NCBI RefSeq assembly: GCF_011299555.1
Contig: NZ_CP049857.1
Coordinates: 2,418,001 to 2,482,000 of the forward strand
Length of the DNA stretch: 64,000 bases
Origin: Dysgonomonas sp. HDW5A
GTDB lineage: Bacteria; Bacteroidota; Bacteroidia; Bacteroidales; Dysgonomonadaceae
Direction: 5' to 3'
Of this stretch, positions 46,573 through 56,000 are shown piece by piece. The translations under genes were made by a program, and so were the position numbers. How positions within the stretch are numbered: the first letter of the stretch is position 1; each line of letters starts with the position of its first letter. The notes under the pieces were generated by a model, which saw only the letters and a list, made by a program, of their open reading frames with translations, was not told the origin of the DNA and ran no database searches.

Positions 46573-47721
46573 ATGAAAATAGTATATTGTCTCATCGATT
46601 CATCTCAAGCGGGAGGAATGGAGCGTAGCATCTGTTGCAAGGCTAATTACTTTGCAGATGTTATGGGATATGATGTGACTATAATTGCAACAGATAGGGA
46701 ATCAAGAGAGAATTTTTTTGACTTCTCTTCTAAAATACATTTTTTCGATTTATGCATAAATTATCGAGAGTTAGATGGACTACCTTTCTTCAAACGACTA
46801 AAGAATCAGATACAAAAAAGAAAAGAACATAGACTCCGCTTAGAACAGATTCTGAAAAAAATACAAGCCGATATAGTCGTTTCGACTTGTACGCATGAAG
46901 TTTCTATGCTGTGTAAGATGAAAGATGGTAGTCGGAAAATAGCTGAGAGCCATTTATCTAAAGACCATAAAAAAGTAGATGTGAGTTTAAGTAATCAATC
47001 GTTATTATCTAAGATTTTTACTTTGATAACTGATTTTCGGAGAAAGCGATTCCTCAAATATTACGATGCTTTGGTAGTACTTTCCGAAAGTGAAAAAAGA
47101 CTTTGGAAAGGGTTTAATAATCGTATTGTGAGTATTCCTAACTCTTTGCCTTTCTTTTACGATTCCACTACGGACTGTACCCAAAAGAGAGTAATAAGTG
47201 TAGGACGTTTGAGTAAAGAAAAGGGTTTTTCATATCTGATTGATGCGTGGCGATCAGTCTCTCAAAAATATTCCGATTGGGAATTAGTAATTTTCGGGAA
47301 CGGTGTTGAGCTTGAAATCTTACAAAAACAAATTTCAGATTTAGGACTAAAAAATAATATCCGAATACATTCTTCGGTGAAAAATATTTCAGATGAATAT
47401 CTGAAAAGTTCTCTCTATGTGATGCCTTCAATAAGCGAGGCATTTGGCTTGGTTCTTCCTGAGGCTATGTCTTGCGGATTGCCTTGTATTGCTTTTAAGT
47501 GTTCGGATGGATTATCTGAAATCATAAAGGATGATGAGAACGGCTTTTTAGTGGAAACTAGAAATATAGATAAACTGTCTGAGAAAATATCTTTTTTAAT
47601 TGAGAACGAGCAATTAAGAAAGCAAATGGGGCAAAATGCAAGAGCAAGCATACAGCGTTTTCTCCCTGAGAATATTATGCCTCAATGGATAGACTTATTT
47701 TCTAAGATTATAAAACAGTAA
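46573..47721 (+). CDS. Family 4 glycosyltransferase
   Basis: The 382-residue product has the GT-B fold of GT4. The N-terminus is MKIVYCLIDSSQAGGMERS, and the nucleotide-sugar half has VISVGRLSKEKGFSYLIDAW, IFGNG and the EAFGLVLPEAMSCGLPCIAF motif with the E-x7-E pair. The donor sugar cannot be deduced. It lies 79 bp after the Wzy-like gene and abuts the next glycosyltransferase gene with no gap. Confidence 0.88.
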   Translation: MKIVYCLIDSSQAGGMERSICCKANYFADVMGYDVTIIATDRESRENFFDFSSKIHFFDLCINYRELDGLPFFKRLKNQIQKRKEHRLRLEQILKKIQADIVVSTCTHEVSMLCKMKDGSRKIAESHLSKDHKKVDVSLSNQSLLSKIFTLITDFRRKRFLKYYDALVVLSESEKRLWKGFNNRIVSIPNSLPFFYDSTTDCTQKRVISVGRLSKEKGFSYLIDAWRSVSQKYSDWELVIFGNGVELEILQKQISDLGLKNNIRIHSSVKNISDEYLKSSLYVMPSISEAFGLVLPEAMSCGLPCIAFKCSDGLSEIIKDDENGFLVETRNIDKLSEKISFLIENEQLRKQMGQNARASIQRFLPENIMPQWIDLFSKIIKQ

Positions 47722-48915
47722 ATGAAAGTACTTCAGATCAATAAATATCCATCACTAAAAGGGGGAACGGAGACTGTTTTATTTGAGACAATCCGTTTAC
47801 TTAAAGAGTCTGGATATGAAGTGGTACTCTTATCAACAGATGAGGGAGAGATTACTTATGCACCTACTTATACAATTTCATATCCTGATCGTAATGCTTC
47901 GTTAATAAAAAGAGTGTCTAATTTGCCTTCTTTTTTTTATAATAGGTCTGCGGTTAAAGTTTTAGAATCTGTTATCAAAAAAGAAAAGCCAGACATTGTA
48001 CATATCCATTTATATCACAATAGTTTTTCCAATTCGATAGTACCTGTTCTAAAAAAGCATAATATTCCTGTTGTCATGACTTTACATGAATATCGTCAGA
48101 TTTGCCCATCTTATTTATTGTTGGATAAAAATCAGCATATTTGCGAGAAATGTATTGATGGAAATTATTTCCATTGTATGTTTACACAATGTGCTAAGGG
48201 TAGTTTAATTGAAAGTTCCCTTTTAACGATGGAAATGTTTTATAGGCGAATGTTTTATAAAACAGAAAAGTATGTCGATAAATTTATTTGTCCGAGTGAT
48301 TTTGTTTATCGGAAGCATTTATCTTTTAATAAAAAAATAGCAGATAAGTCTGTTGTGATTTATAATCCGGTTAAAAAAATTTCTTTAGAGAATATAAATA
48401 AAGGTGATTATCTGCTGTATTTTGGGAGATTGTCCCATGAAAAAGGAATTCAGACATTGCTATCAGCTATGAAACAATTGCCGGATGTAAAGTTGAAAAT
48501 AGCAGGTGTTGGTGATTTACTTTTTAATGATATTCCCCCGAATGTAGAGTTATTAGGATTTAAAAGACAGGAAGAATTAGTGTCAATTATAAGGAAGGCT
48601 TTATTTGCTGTTGTTCCTTCTCGAAGCTATGAAACATTTGGGTTGTCGTGTACCGAAAGTTTATCACAAGGTACTCCTGTTATAGCTTCAAATATAGGGG
48701 CTATTCCAGAGATTGTAGAGCATCGCAAAAATGGTTTTCTTTTTGACGTAGGGAATGTCAGCAGTTTAGTGAAAACTATTTCAGAGGCAATATCTTTGTC
48801 AGATGAAGAATATATCCACATGGCAGAGGCAGGACAGCAGAGTCTGATTAAATTTTCAGCAGATAAGTATATAAAGAGTTTACTGTCTATATACAAAGAA
48901 TTGATTAGTAAATGA
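47722..48915 (+). CDS. Family 4 glycosyltransferase
   Basis: The 397-residue product is a GT4 enzyme. It starts MKVLQINKYPSLKGGTETVLFE and contains VMTLHEYRQICPSYLLL with a cluster of cysteines near residues 143-156 (ICEKCIDG, FHCMF, QCAKG). Later come YFGRLSHEKGIQTLLSAM and SYETFGLSCTESLSQGTPVIAS. The cysteine cluster is a known insertion in several GT4 enzymes and might bind metal. It begins directly after the preceding stop and overlaps the next gene by 4 bp. Confidence 0.88.
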   Translation: MKVLQINKYPSLKGGTETVLFETIRLLKESGYEVVLLSTDEGEITYAPTYTISYPDRNASLIKRVSNLPSFFYNRSAVKVLESVIKKEKPDIVHIHLYHNSFSNSIVPVLKKHNIPVVMTLHEYRQICPSYLLLDKNQHICEKCIDGNYFHCMFTQCAKGSLIESSLLTMEMFYRRMFYKTEKYVDKFICPSDFVYRKHLSFNKKIADKSVVIYNPVKKISLENINKGDYLLYFGRLSHEKGIQTLLSAMKQLPDVKLKIAGVGDLLFNDIPPNVELLGFKRQEELVSIIRKALFAVVPSRSYETFGLSCTESLSQGTPVIASNIGAIPEIVEHRKNGFLFDVGNVSSLVKTISEAISLSDEEYIHMAEAGQQSLIKFSADKYIKSLLSIYKELISK

Positions 48916-50015
48916 AAATAGCCATATTAGGAACCAGAGGCATCCCCAATAATTATGGAGGATTTGAGCAGTTCGCAGAATACCTGTCTGTCGGATTGGT
49001 CGAGCTAGGACATTCTGTGACAGTATATAATGCGCATTTTCATGAATACGATCAGCCGGAGTTCAGATGTGTTACCATCAGAAAGATATATAGTCCTGAG
49101 AAGCAAATAGGTGCGGCCGCTAATTTTGTATATGACTACCTGTGTATGAAGGATGCTTTGAAACAGGATTTTGATATTATTTACGAAGCCGGCTACCATA
49201 GTAATGCACCCTCTTATTATTTGCTAAAGAAAAATTCGCCCATTGTAATAACCAATATGGATGGGATAGAATGGAAAAGAAGCAAGTGGAATTATTTTAC
49301 TCGTCAACTGATTAAGAAACTGGAGAAAATAGCAGTTCGTAAATCTGATTATTTAGTTTCCGATAATTCAGCAATCCAAGAATATTATAAGAAAGAGTTT
49401 AATGCAGAATCGTTTTGTATTGCTTATGGGGCTGACATAGTTGAACACTTCGATAAGGAGTTGCTATCTCCCTATAATGTGACAGCTAATAATTATTTTC
49501 TCGTGATCGCCCGTTTAGAACCTGAGAATAATATCGAAATGATTCTTGATGGATACGTCTTATCGAATGATTCCCGTCCATTTTTGGTAATCGGTAATGC
49601 GGGAACAAAATATGGAAGATTTCTTCAAGCAAAATATCGCAATACTAATATTCATTTTCTGGGTGCAGTGTATAAAAAAACGGTATTGGATAGCCTTCGC
49701 CATTATTGCACTCTGTATTTTCACGGGCACTCTGTGGGAGGTACCAATCCTTCATTGTTAGAAGCAATGGCTTCTCAAGTGTTGATTGCTTCACATGATA
49801 ACGAGTTTAACAAAGCGGTGTTGAACATTAATGCTTTATACTTTGTTAAGGATACAGAAGTCGCCTCTGTGATTTGTAATATTAATTCTTTAGGTGACGA
49901 AAAAAAGAAGATTTTTATAGAGAGTAATAAAGCACAAATTATCAATAAATATTCGTGGAAGTCAATAGTGTTTCGGTATGAGAGTCTATTCAATGAGATT
50001 CTGAAAAAGAAATAG
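48912..50015 (+). CDS. DUF1972/GT4 glycosyltransferase, rhamnosyltransferase-like
   Basis: The 367-residue product begins KIAILGTRGIPNNYGGFEQFAEYL, the hallmark of DUF1972-type enzymes related to rhamnosyltransferases. It also has YHSNAPSYYLL, MDGIEWKRSKW, and HGHSVGGTNPSLLEAMA near the end. The product probably adds a deoxyhexose, but the donor is not certain. It is the last gene of the polysaccharide operon (ATGA overlap with the previous gene). Confidence 0.88.
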   Translation: MKIAILGTRGIPNNYGGFEQFAEYLSVGLVELGHSVTVYNAHFHEYDQPEFRCVTIRKIYSPEKQIGAAANFVYDYLCMKDALKQDFDIIYEAGYHSNAPSYYLLKKNSPIVITNMDGIEWKRSKWNYFTRQLIKKLEKIAVRKSDYLVSDNSAIQEYYKKEFNAESFCIAYGADIVEHFDKELLSPYNVTANNYFLVIARLEPENNIEMILDGYVLSNDSRPFLVIGNAGTKYGRFLQAKYRNTNIHFLGAVYKKTVLDSLRHYCTLYFHGHSVGGTNPSLLEAMASQVLIASHDNEFNKAVLNINALYFVKDTEVASVICNINSLGDEKKKIFIESNKAQIINKYSWKSIVFRYESLFNEILKKK

Positions 50016-50226
50016 TATTAGATTTAAGGATTCTATATGCAATGTTAACAAATATTTCAGTTTGCAGCATGCTGTATTTATATGTTATGTAGCATTATTT
50101 GTGTTTTTTGCAACCTTAAAATCTCGAAAAATTAGATCGTAATTGGTATTCAGTAGATTACTAGATATAAAAAAATTCTATCTGATTTTAATAACTTAAA
50201 AGAATGATTCCTTAGATACTATCTCT

Positions 50227-50234
50227 TATATTTG
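50227..50234 (+). promoter_or_regulatory. -7 box directly before the HU-CCDC81/SPOR gene
   Basis: TATATTTG ends 5 bp before the ATG. Initiation about 6-7 bp downstream would fall on or next to the start codon, so the mRNA may be leaderless. No clear -33 box. Confidence 0.5.
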
Positions 50235-50238
50235 TAAT

Positions 50239-51315
50239 ATGAAAGAATTTACGTCCCATATAGATTACCTGATACAGAAGCATGACTGTGTGATTATACC
50301 GGATTTTGGAGGTTTTGTATTGAATCGTGAAGTGGCTAAAATAGCTGCCGATGGTTCTATTACACCACCAAGGGTTACCGTTGGTTTTAACCCCGATCTT
50401 AAGTATAACGATGGTTTGTTGGCGGAGTCATATATGAATGCATATTCTATATCATATGATATTGCTTGCAAACGTATCGGAGATGTGGTGAAGAGGTTGA
50501 ATACGATCCTTGCTTTAAGACAACCCATACAATTAGGATTGTTGGGTAAATTGTCACAAGAAACGGATGGCCGTTTGAGCTTTGAGCCTAATCATAATAT
50601 CTCAGCCTCTCATTCAGAAACATTTGGATTGTCGGTGCTGGATATTAGAAGATTGGTTGATATTCAGGAAATACAGAAAGTATCTATTGTCAATAATAGA
50701 CGCTCGATTTATAAAAGAGTATTTGCCGGAGTTGGTGCAACTGCAGCGGCTATTCTGGTCTTTTTTGTCACTTCTACTCCTATTTCTGAGAACGAAAACA
50801 ATAATGTACAGAAATCAGGATTTTTTACAGATTTGATTTCGGCTTCCGCTAACCATTCAAATTCTATCGAAATTTTATCTGATAGTTCATTAGATATCTC
50901 TTCTCTGGAGGAAATTATAAGTGAAACCGATGTTGAAGCTCCGATTACAGAAGTTGAGGTAAAGAAAGAAGAACCTAAAATAGAAAAGGTTGTTCCTGCT
51001 GTTACTCAAAAAGCAGAACCTGCAAAGGTTGCCAAAGCTACTACTGTTGCAGAAACTCCTACCGTGAAGAAGGCTGTTGAACCAAAATTCTTTGTTATAA
51101 TAGGTAGTGCTGGCAGCAAATCAGAAGCACAAAAAGCTCTTAAGACGTTTAAGGATAGAGGATATAAGGATGCTAATATAGTTAATTCAGGAGACCGTAA
51201 TAGAATATATGTAGCGTCTTTTGAAGACAAAGCTCAAGCTGAGAAATACTTGGCTTCATTTAAGAAGAGTAATCCCAAATTAAACGATGCTTGGGTGTTT
51301 ACAAAGAGAAATTAA
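50239..51315 (+). CDS. HU-CCDC81 and SPOR domain protein
   Basis: The 358-residue product starts with the two CCDC81-like HU domains (about residues 5-55, HDCVIIPDFGGFVLN, and 60-130, LRQPIQLGLLGKLSQETDGRLSFEP). A membrane helix (about 156-174) is followed by a low-complexity linker rich in Glu, Lys and Val, then a SPOR domain (FFVIIGSAGSKSEAQKALKTFKDRGY to the end) that binds denuded peptidoglycan strands. It is a Bacteroidetes envelope protein, probably active at division sites. The start is supported by domain conservation from residue 10. Terminators separate it from cobU. Confidence 0.92.
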   Translation: MKEFTSHIDYLIQKHDCVIIPDFGGFVLNREVAKIAADGSITPPRVTVGFNPDLKYNDGLLAESYMNAYSISYDIACKRIGDVVKRLNTILALRQPIQLGLLGKLSQETDGRLSFEPNHNISASHSETFGLSVLDIRRLVDIQEIQKVSIVNNRRSIYKRVFAGVGATAAAILVFFVTSTPISENENNNVQKSGFFTDLISASANHSNSIEILSDSSLDISSLEEIISETDVEAPITEVEVKKEEPKIEKVVPAVTQKAEPAKVAKATTVAETPTVKKAVEPKFFVIIGSAGSKSEAQKALKTFKDRGYKDANIVNSGDRNRIYVASFEDKAQAEKYLASFKKSNPKLNDAWVFTKRN

Positions 51316-51340
51316 TATATCCTATATTATAGAAATAAAA

Positions 51341-51366
51341 AAGAGCTGTCTGTAAAGGCAGCTCTT
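51341..51366. terminator. Bidirectional terminator between the SPOR gene and cobU
   Basis: AAGAGCTG pairs with CAGCTCTT across a 10-base loop. T-rich tracts follow on both strands, strongest on the minus strand (TTTTTTATTTC). Confidence 0.8.
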
Positions 51367-51380
51367 CTTATTTGTACATA

Positions 51381-51893
51381 TTACTTTACTTGAAGAGGTA
51401 TTCCCGAAACCATCAGATATACCTTATTGGCTTTAGATGCAATATATTGATTTATCCACCCTTGCAGATCCATAAATAATCTTTGTGCTTTATTTTCAGA
51501 CGTTCCTCCTAATCCGATTTCATTACTAACGAAAATAAATTGAGCTTCTTGCTGAATTAGCTTATCAAACTCTTCCTTTATCATAGCTAGAGATAAATCT
51601 ACATCCGAATTGTTGTCAAAGAAAAAGTTTGTAGCCCATAAAGTAACGCAATCTACCAATACAACCCTGTTTTCAAGCCGATGGTTGCTTAATTGCTTCT
51701 CTTCTTCTATATTAGTCCATTCAGTGCCTCTGTCTGCTTTGTGGCGTTCGATACGCTTTTGGTGTTCTTCGTCCCAAATTCGCGAAGTTGCCAGATAGAC
51801 CGGGTTTTCAGATAATGATAGAGCTATTTGCTGAGCATAGCTGCTTTTTCCGGATCGTTGTCCTCCTGTGATAAATATAATTTCTTTAGCCAT
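51381..51893 (-). CDS. cobU: Adenosylcobinamide kinase/guanylyltransferase
   Basis: The 170-residue product has the P-loop TGGQRSGKSSYAQ at residue 9, the second motif RIWDEEHQKRIERHK with the guanylylated His, and SNEIGLGG near 122. It phosphorylates adenosylcobinamide and transfers GMP from GTP to it, in the nucleotide-loop assembly of cobalamin. It is the last gene of the five-gene operon, one codon or less after pduO. CobT, CobS and CobC, which use its product, are not in this window. Confidence 0.93.
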   Translation of the reverse strand: MAKEIIFITGGQRSGKSSYAQQIALSLSENPVYLATSRIWDEEHQKRIERHKADRGTEWTNIEEEKQLSNHRLENRVVLVDCVTLWATNFFFDNNSDVDLSLAMIKEEFDKLIQQEAQFIFVSNEIGLGGTSENKAQRLFMDLQGWINQYIASKANKVYLMVSGIPLQVK

Positions 51894-52475
51894 TTAGTCA
51901 TCATTCTTTTTACGTTTATATAAAAAGTCGTGCCAGCGTTCTTCATCTGTTCCTTCTTGAAACATATCGAATCGAGCCATCGTAAAGAAAAGATCAGACA
52001 GACGGTTTATAAATTGCAGTATATTTGCCGGAACTTCATCTTGTTTATTCAACGTCCATAAACGGCGTTCGCTTCTTCTTGCAATGGTTCTGGCCAATTG
52101 TAAATGAGCTGAAGCAAGTGTTCCTCCCGGTAAAACGAAGGTCTTACTTTCGCCCATTCTGTCAGTCATACTATCCATACATACTTCACAGAATTTGGCA
52201 AGATCTTCGGGGAGCTTATTCGGATTCTTTTCCCGCATTTCGGAAGGAGTTGCCACATGAGACATAACCACCATTAATTCGGTTTGAATCTTGAATAATA
52301 TAGCCTGAAATTCATGTTCTCGTGGAAGGTATGCCCGTACTACACCGATCATCGAATTTAATTCATCTATCGTTCCGTTAGCTTCGATACGAATATCATC
52401 TTTATCTACTCGTTGACCTCCATGTATGCCTGTTTTGCCTTTATCGCCACCTTTAGTATATATTTTCATGATCAA
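51894..52475 (-). CDS. PduO-type cob(I)alamin adenosyltransferase
   Basis: The 193-residue product begins KIYTKGGDKGKTGIHGGQRVDKDD, the ATP-binding signature of the PduO/MMAB type, and has RTIARRSERRLWTL and NRLSDLFFTMARF. It transfers adenosyl from ATP to cob(I)alamin or cobyrinate in the cytoplasm. The length is normal. It lies between cbiB and cobU in the operon (1-bp gap on each side or nearly so). Confidence 0.93.
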   Translation of the reverse strand: MIMKIYTKGGDKGKTGIHGGQRVDKDDIRIEANGTIDELNSMIGVVRAYLPREHEFQAILFKIQTELMVVMSHVATPSEMREKNPNKLPEDLAKFCEVCMDSMTDRMGESKTFVLPGGTLASAHLQLARTIARRSERRLWTLNKQDEVPANILQFINRLSDLFFTMARFDMFQEGTDEERWHDFLYKRKKNDD

Positions 52476-52476
52476 T

Positions 52477-53445
52477 TTAATTAAGTAAAGGAAATATATT
52501 GGTAATACTCAATACGATGATTATTAAAATCATAAGTATTTCTGTTCGTTGATTTATGTTGACTGCTACCTGCATATCTTCAGTAGTAATAGCTCTGTCT
52601 GTAGTTCCTATATAGGGTTTATCCACTAATTGACCAAAATAATAGTTTGGTCCTCCAAACCGGCAATTGAGGATACCTGCTAAAGCTGATTCGGGATATC
52701 CTGAATTCGGACTGGCATGTTGTGATCCATATTTAGAAATGAAAGATAGTAAAGACAGCCTACTGCTGACAATGAGCATTAATAGGGCAGTTAATCGGGC
52801 AGGAACATAATTGGCAATATCATCGATATGTGCTGCCCAACATCCAAAATCTTTGTACCGTTCGTTTTTGTATCCGATCATCGAATCCAGTGTATTGATC
52901 ATTTTATAGGCGACCATACCCGGTACTCCTAATAATAGGTACCAGAAGAGTGGTGCTATAACTCCATCGCTCAGATTCTCGGATAAAGTTTCGAGTGCAG
53001 CTGTCCGTATTTGCTGGGGCGATAATTGAGATGTATCTCGTCCGACAATTCGGGCGACCTGTTTGCGTCCGTCTTCTGTCGATTTGTCGGTTGCGATGAA
53101 AACGTCTCTCACTTCATCTGCAAGAGTTTTTCCTGCCAGACAGAAGAATACCATTATGGCATTGAATCCTATCGCTAAATATGGATTTATAGAGATCAGC
53201 CCTTTATTTAGATAGAGGAAAAGAAGAAAGCATCCTACAATCAAAAATATAGAAAAAGCTGCCCCTTTGAATATTTTGGACCTACCTTTATTCAATAATT
53301 TTTCTCCCCTTGCTATTATTTTCCCAAAGGCTACAACCGGATGAGGGAGTGACGACGGGTCGCCAAACAACCGATCTGCAATCCATCCAATAATAAGTGG
53401 TATTATCAGTAAAAGAATACTACTATTGGTATATTCTAAAGTCAT
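52477..53445 (-). CDS. cbiB: Adenosylcobinamide-phosphate synthase
   Basis: The 322-residue membrane protein has CbiB motifs: IIGWIADRLFGDPSSLPHPVVAFGK at the N-terminus, ALETLSENLSDGVIAPLFWYLLLGVPG, and YKMINTLDSMIGYKNERY. It links adenosylcobyric acid with aminopropanol phosphate made by the CobD decarboxylase encoded upstream (20 bp). About five membrane helices are visible. The C-terminus ends in a hydrophobic helix. Confidence 0.93.
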   Translation of the reverse strand: MTLEYTNSSILLLIIPLIIGWIADRLFGDPSSLPHPVVAFGKIIARGEKLLNKGRSKIFKGAAFSIFLIVGCFLLFLYLNKGLISINPYLAIGFNAIMVFFCLAGKTLADEVRDVFIATDKSTEDGRKQVARIVGRDTSQLSPQQIRTAALETLSENLSDGVIAPLFWYLLLGVPGMVAYKMINTLDSMIGYKNERYKDFGCWAAHIDDIANYVPARLTALLMLIVSSRLSLLSFISKYGSQHASPNSGYPESALAGILNCRFGGPNYYFGQLVDKPYIGTTDRAITTEDMQVAVNINQRTEILMILIIIVLSITNIFPLLN

Positions 53446-53465
53446 AACAGTCTTTGTTTTTTATA

Positions 53466-53498
53466 CTACCCAATCAATAGAGAGGTCTGAGACCTTGT
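53466..53498 (+). repeat. AGGTCT palindrome repeat, copy 5, inside the cobD 3' end
   Basis: CTACCCAATCAATAGAG is followed by a perfect AGGTCT-G-AGACCT stem. It encodes, on the other strand, the last ten codons of cobD. Confidence 0.75.
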
Positions 53499-54491
53499 CC
53501 ATTCTCTGATCGCTTTTACTAGTAGGTTATTATTTGATTCTTCTTGCACTGCAATGCGAAGGTAGCTTTCATTCAGTCCTCTGAAATTAGCAGCATCTCG
53601 AATTAGAAAGCCGTACTTTTCTACTAGATACTTTTTGAGATCAGCAGCCTTGCCTAGTTCTAATTGGCACAGAAAGAAGTGCATTCCCGAAGTATATACT
53701 TTGATTCCCGATATTTCCGCCAATTGCTTTTGTACACGTTGAGACTCTTGTAAATAATCAGAGAAATCATACGACACATTGTCTAATAAATATAAACCTG
53801 CTAATTGAGCCAATTGATTCACTGACCAAGGCATGCTGTAATGCTTTATCTTGTCTATCTTATTTTTTTGAGCAGTAATATAGCCCAAGCGTAATCCGGG
53901 AATTGCATAGCATTTGGTTAAAGAATGAAGCAAAACGACATTGTTGAATTTCAATGCTTGCGAAGCACTCCAAATTATTTGGTTAGTAAATGCTGCATAC
54001 GATTGATCTATAACAAAGCAAGTGTTCGGATTATTTGATATTATTCTTGCCAGGTATTCTTTGTCGTATATTTCGCCTGTCGGGTTATTCGGATTACACA
54101 ACCATGCCAATTGTGTGTAGGGCTGAATATCTTCTAATGAATCGATATAGTAGAGATTGTGGTCATGTATCTCGCAAGCATCCTCATATTCTCTGAATGT
54201 TGGGATCAGTACCGCAGTTTTACTCTCTCTAAACGCTTGGGCAATGAGGTAGATTGCCTCTGTAGCTCCGTTTGTAACGCCTACTTCATCCTTTGAGATT
54301 CCCAACTTTTGTCCGATCAACTTTCTCAATGTCAGTGCATCGGGTTCAGGATAAGAATGTATTGAAGAAATATTTGTCCACAGATACTCTTTCAGGTCTT
54401 TCAGATCAAACTTATTGTATACATTAGAGCTGAAATTACTTACAATCTTGTGGTCGAATTGATAGGCGTCATCGCCATGTCCTGTTATCAT
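53466..54491 (-). CDS. cobD: L-threonine-O-3-phosphate decarboxylase
   Basis: The 341-residue PLP enzyme has the class I/II aminotransferase fold, starts ITGHGDDAYQFDHKIVSNFSSNV as the CobD type does, and has the substrate region WLCNPNNPTGEIY and the PLP lysine in HSLTKCYAIPGLRLGY. It makes aminopropanol phosphate for CbiB. The last ten codons (TRSQTSLLIG and stop) are made of an AGGTCT palindrome repeat copy, so the natural C-terminus has been replaced or extended by repeat sequence. The catalytic core ends before it (LLVKAIREW), so activity should be kept. Confidence 0.9.
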   Translation of the reverse strand: MITGHGDDAYQFDHKIVSNFSSNVYNKFDLKDLKEYLWTNISSIHSYPEPDALTLRKLIGQKLGISKDEVGVTNGATEAIYLIAQAFRESKTAVLIPTFREYEDACEIHDHNLYYIDSLEDIQPYTQLAWLCNPNNPTGEIYDKEYLARIISNNPNTCFVIDQSYAAFTNQIIWSASQALKFNNVVLLHSLTKCYAIPGLRLGYITAQKNKIDKIKHYSMPWSVNQLAQLAGLYLLDNVSYDFSDYLQESQRVQKQLAEISGIKVYTSGMHFFLCQLELGKAADLKKYLVEKYGFLIRDAANFRGLNESYLRIAVQEESNNNLLVKAIREWTRSQTSLLIG

Positions 54492-54492
54492 C

Positions 54493-55971
54493 TCAGGTCG
54501 TCAATATTTTATACACCAAATCCATATTTACATTTTTGCGTACATGGTCGGCCAATTTATTATACTGTTCTTCTTTGTATGCTTTAAAATCGAAAGGTTC
54601 ACTTGATAATTTTTCAGCATAAGGTTCGAGTAAAAAATCAATGAATGCTCCGTTATCTAAGATACCGTGGATGTATGTGCCGAAGCATTTTCGGTTAAGG
54701 TAAAAGCCATCGGTAGTTCCGTCGGTCAAACGATTGAGGGGATTTTCTTTAGCACCTTCAACAGGAACTGTTGTACCCATGTGTATTTCGTAGCCTTCGC
54801 ATGACGACTCAGAATCAAGAAACGAAAATTGAACTTGCCGTGTCACTTTTTCGCCTTGCATTTCCGTAGAGATAGGCAGAAGTCCTAATCCCGGTAATCG
54901 TTCTATTGATCCTTCTACATGCAATGGGTCGCATACTTCCTGTCCCATCATTTGGTAGCCACCGCAAATACCCATCACTGTGGCTCCATCTTTATGGGCT
55001 TTGACTATACTTTGGGCAACACCATTGCGTCGTAATTCGTAGAGATCCGAAAGTGTACTTTTACTTCCCGGAATTAGTATTATATCGGCTTTCTCAATTT
55101 CATCTGTATTATTAGTATAATATAAATGAACACGGGGATCGCGTTCGAGCATATTGAAATCGGTGAAATTGGACAAGTGCCTGAGCAGTATAACCGCAAC
55201 ATTTACTTTATCGTGCGATGCCTGTAGATTCTTGGTTTGAAGCATTACAGAATCCTCTTCTTCGATGTAAATATCTTTGTAATAAGGCACAACTCCTATG
55301 ACGGGAATCCCACAAAGGTCTTCTATTATCTTTACACCCGATTCAAAGAGCCTCATGTCGCCTCTGAATTTATTGATAAGAATGCCTTTGGTATGTTTTC
55401 GTTCTTCTTCCGTCATAAGCATTATGGAGCCGTAAACACTAGCAAATACTCCGCCACGATCGATATCTGCCACCAGAATAACATCAGCTCCTGCATGTAT
55501 AGCCATAGGGAGGTTTACAATATCGGTTTCGCGTAGATTTATTTCTGAAACACTTCCTGCACCTTCCATTACGATGGGATTAAACCGCTTTTCTAAACGA
55601 TCAAATGCATCATTTACTGCATTTCGGAGAACATCACGCCCTTCTTTCTTGAAGTACTGATAAGCACTTTGGTTCCCATATGGTTTTCCGTTTAATACTA
55701 CTTGAGCTACTTTATCGGTAGTCGGTTTCAGTAGCAACGGGTTCATATCCGTATGGCAAGGAATACCTGCGGCTTCTGCCTGCACGGCTTGTGCCCGTCC
55801 TATTTCCAGCCCTTCGGGGGTTGCGAAAGAGTTGAGAGCCATATTTTGAGCTTTAAAAGGTGCGGGATGATAACCATCTTGCAAAAATATGCGACAAAAA
55901 GCGGCTGCAATTACGCTTTTGCCAACATCACTGCCTGTTCCGGCAAACATGATTGGTCGGAGTTTCTCCAT
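54493..55971 (-). CDS. cbiP: Cobyric acid synthase
   Basis: The 492-residue product has an N-terminal BioD-like ATPase (FAGTGSDVGKSVIAAAFCRIF, then KAQNMALNSFAT) and a C-terminal glutamine amidotransferase with the nucleophile in GICGGYQMMG (about residue 333) and the later His (YIHGILDN). It amidates four side chains of adenosylcobyrinic a,c-diamide. The length is normal. It is the first gene of the cobalamin operon; the next gene, cobD, begins 1 bp after its stop. Confidence 0.94.
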   Translation of the reverse strand: MEKLRPIMFAGTGSDVGKSVIAAAFCRIFLQDGYHPAPFKAQNMALNSFATPEGLEIGRAQAVQAEAAGIPCHTDMNPLLLKPTTDKVAQVVLNGKPYGNQSAYQYFKKEGRDVLRNAVNDAFDRLEKRFNPIVMEGAGSVSEINLRETDIVNLPMAIHAGADVILVADIDRGGVFASVYGSIMLMTEEERKHTKGILINKFRGDMRLFESGVKIIEDLCGIPVIGVVPYYKDIYIEEEDSVMLQTKNLQASHDKVNVAVILLRHLSNFTDFNMLERDPRVHLYYTNNTDEIEKADIILIPGSKSTLSDLYELRRNGVAQSIVKAHKDGATVMGICGGYQMMGQEVCDPLHVEGSIERLPGLGLLPISTEMQGEKVTRQVQFSFLDSESSCEGYEIHMGTTVPVEGAKENPLNRLTDGTTDGFYLNRKCFGTYIHGILDNGAFIDFLLEPYAEKLSSEPFDFKAYKEEQYNKLADHVRKNVNMDLVYKILTT

Positions 55972-56000
55972 GAGATCAAATACTAGTCTAAATTTAGATA

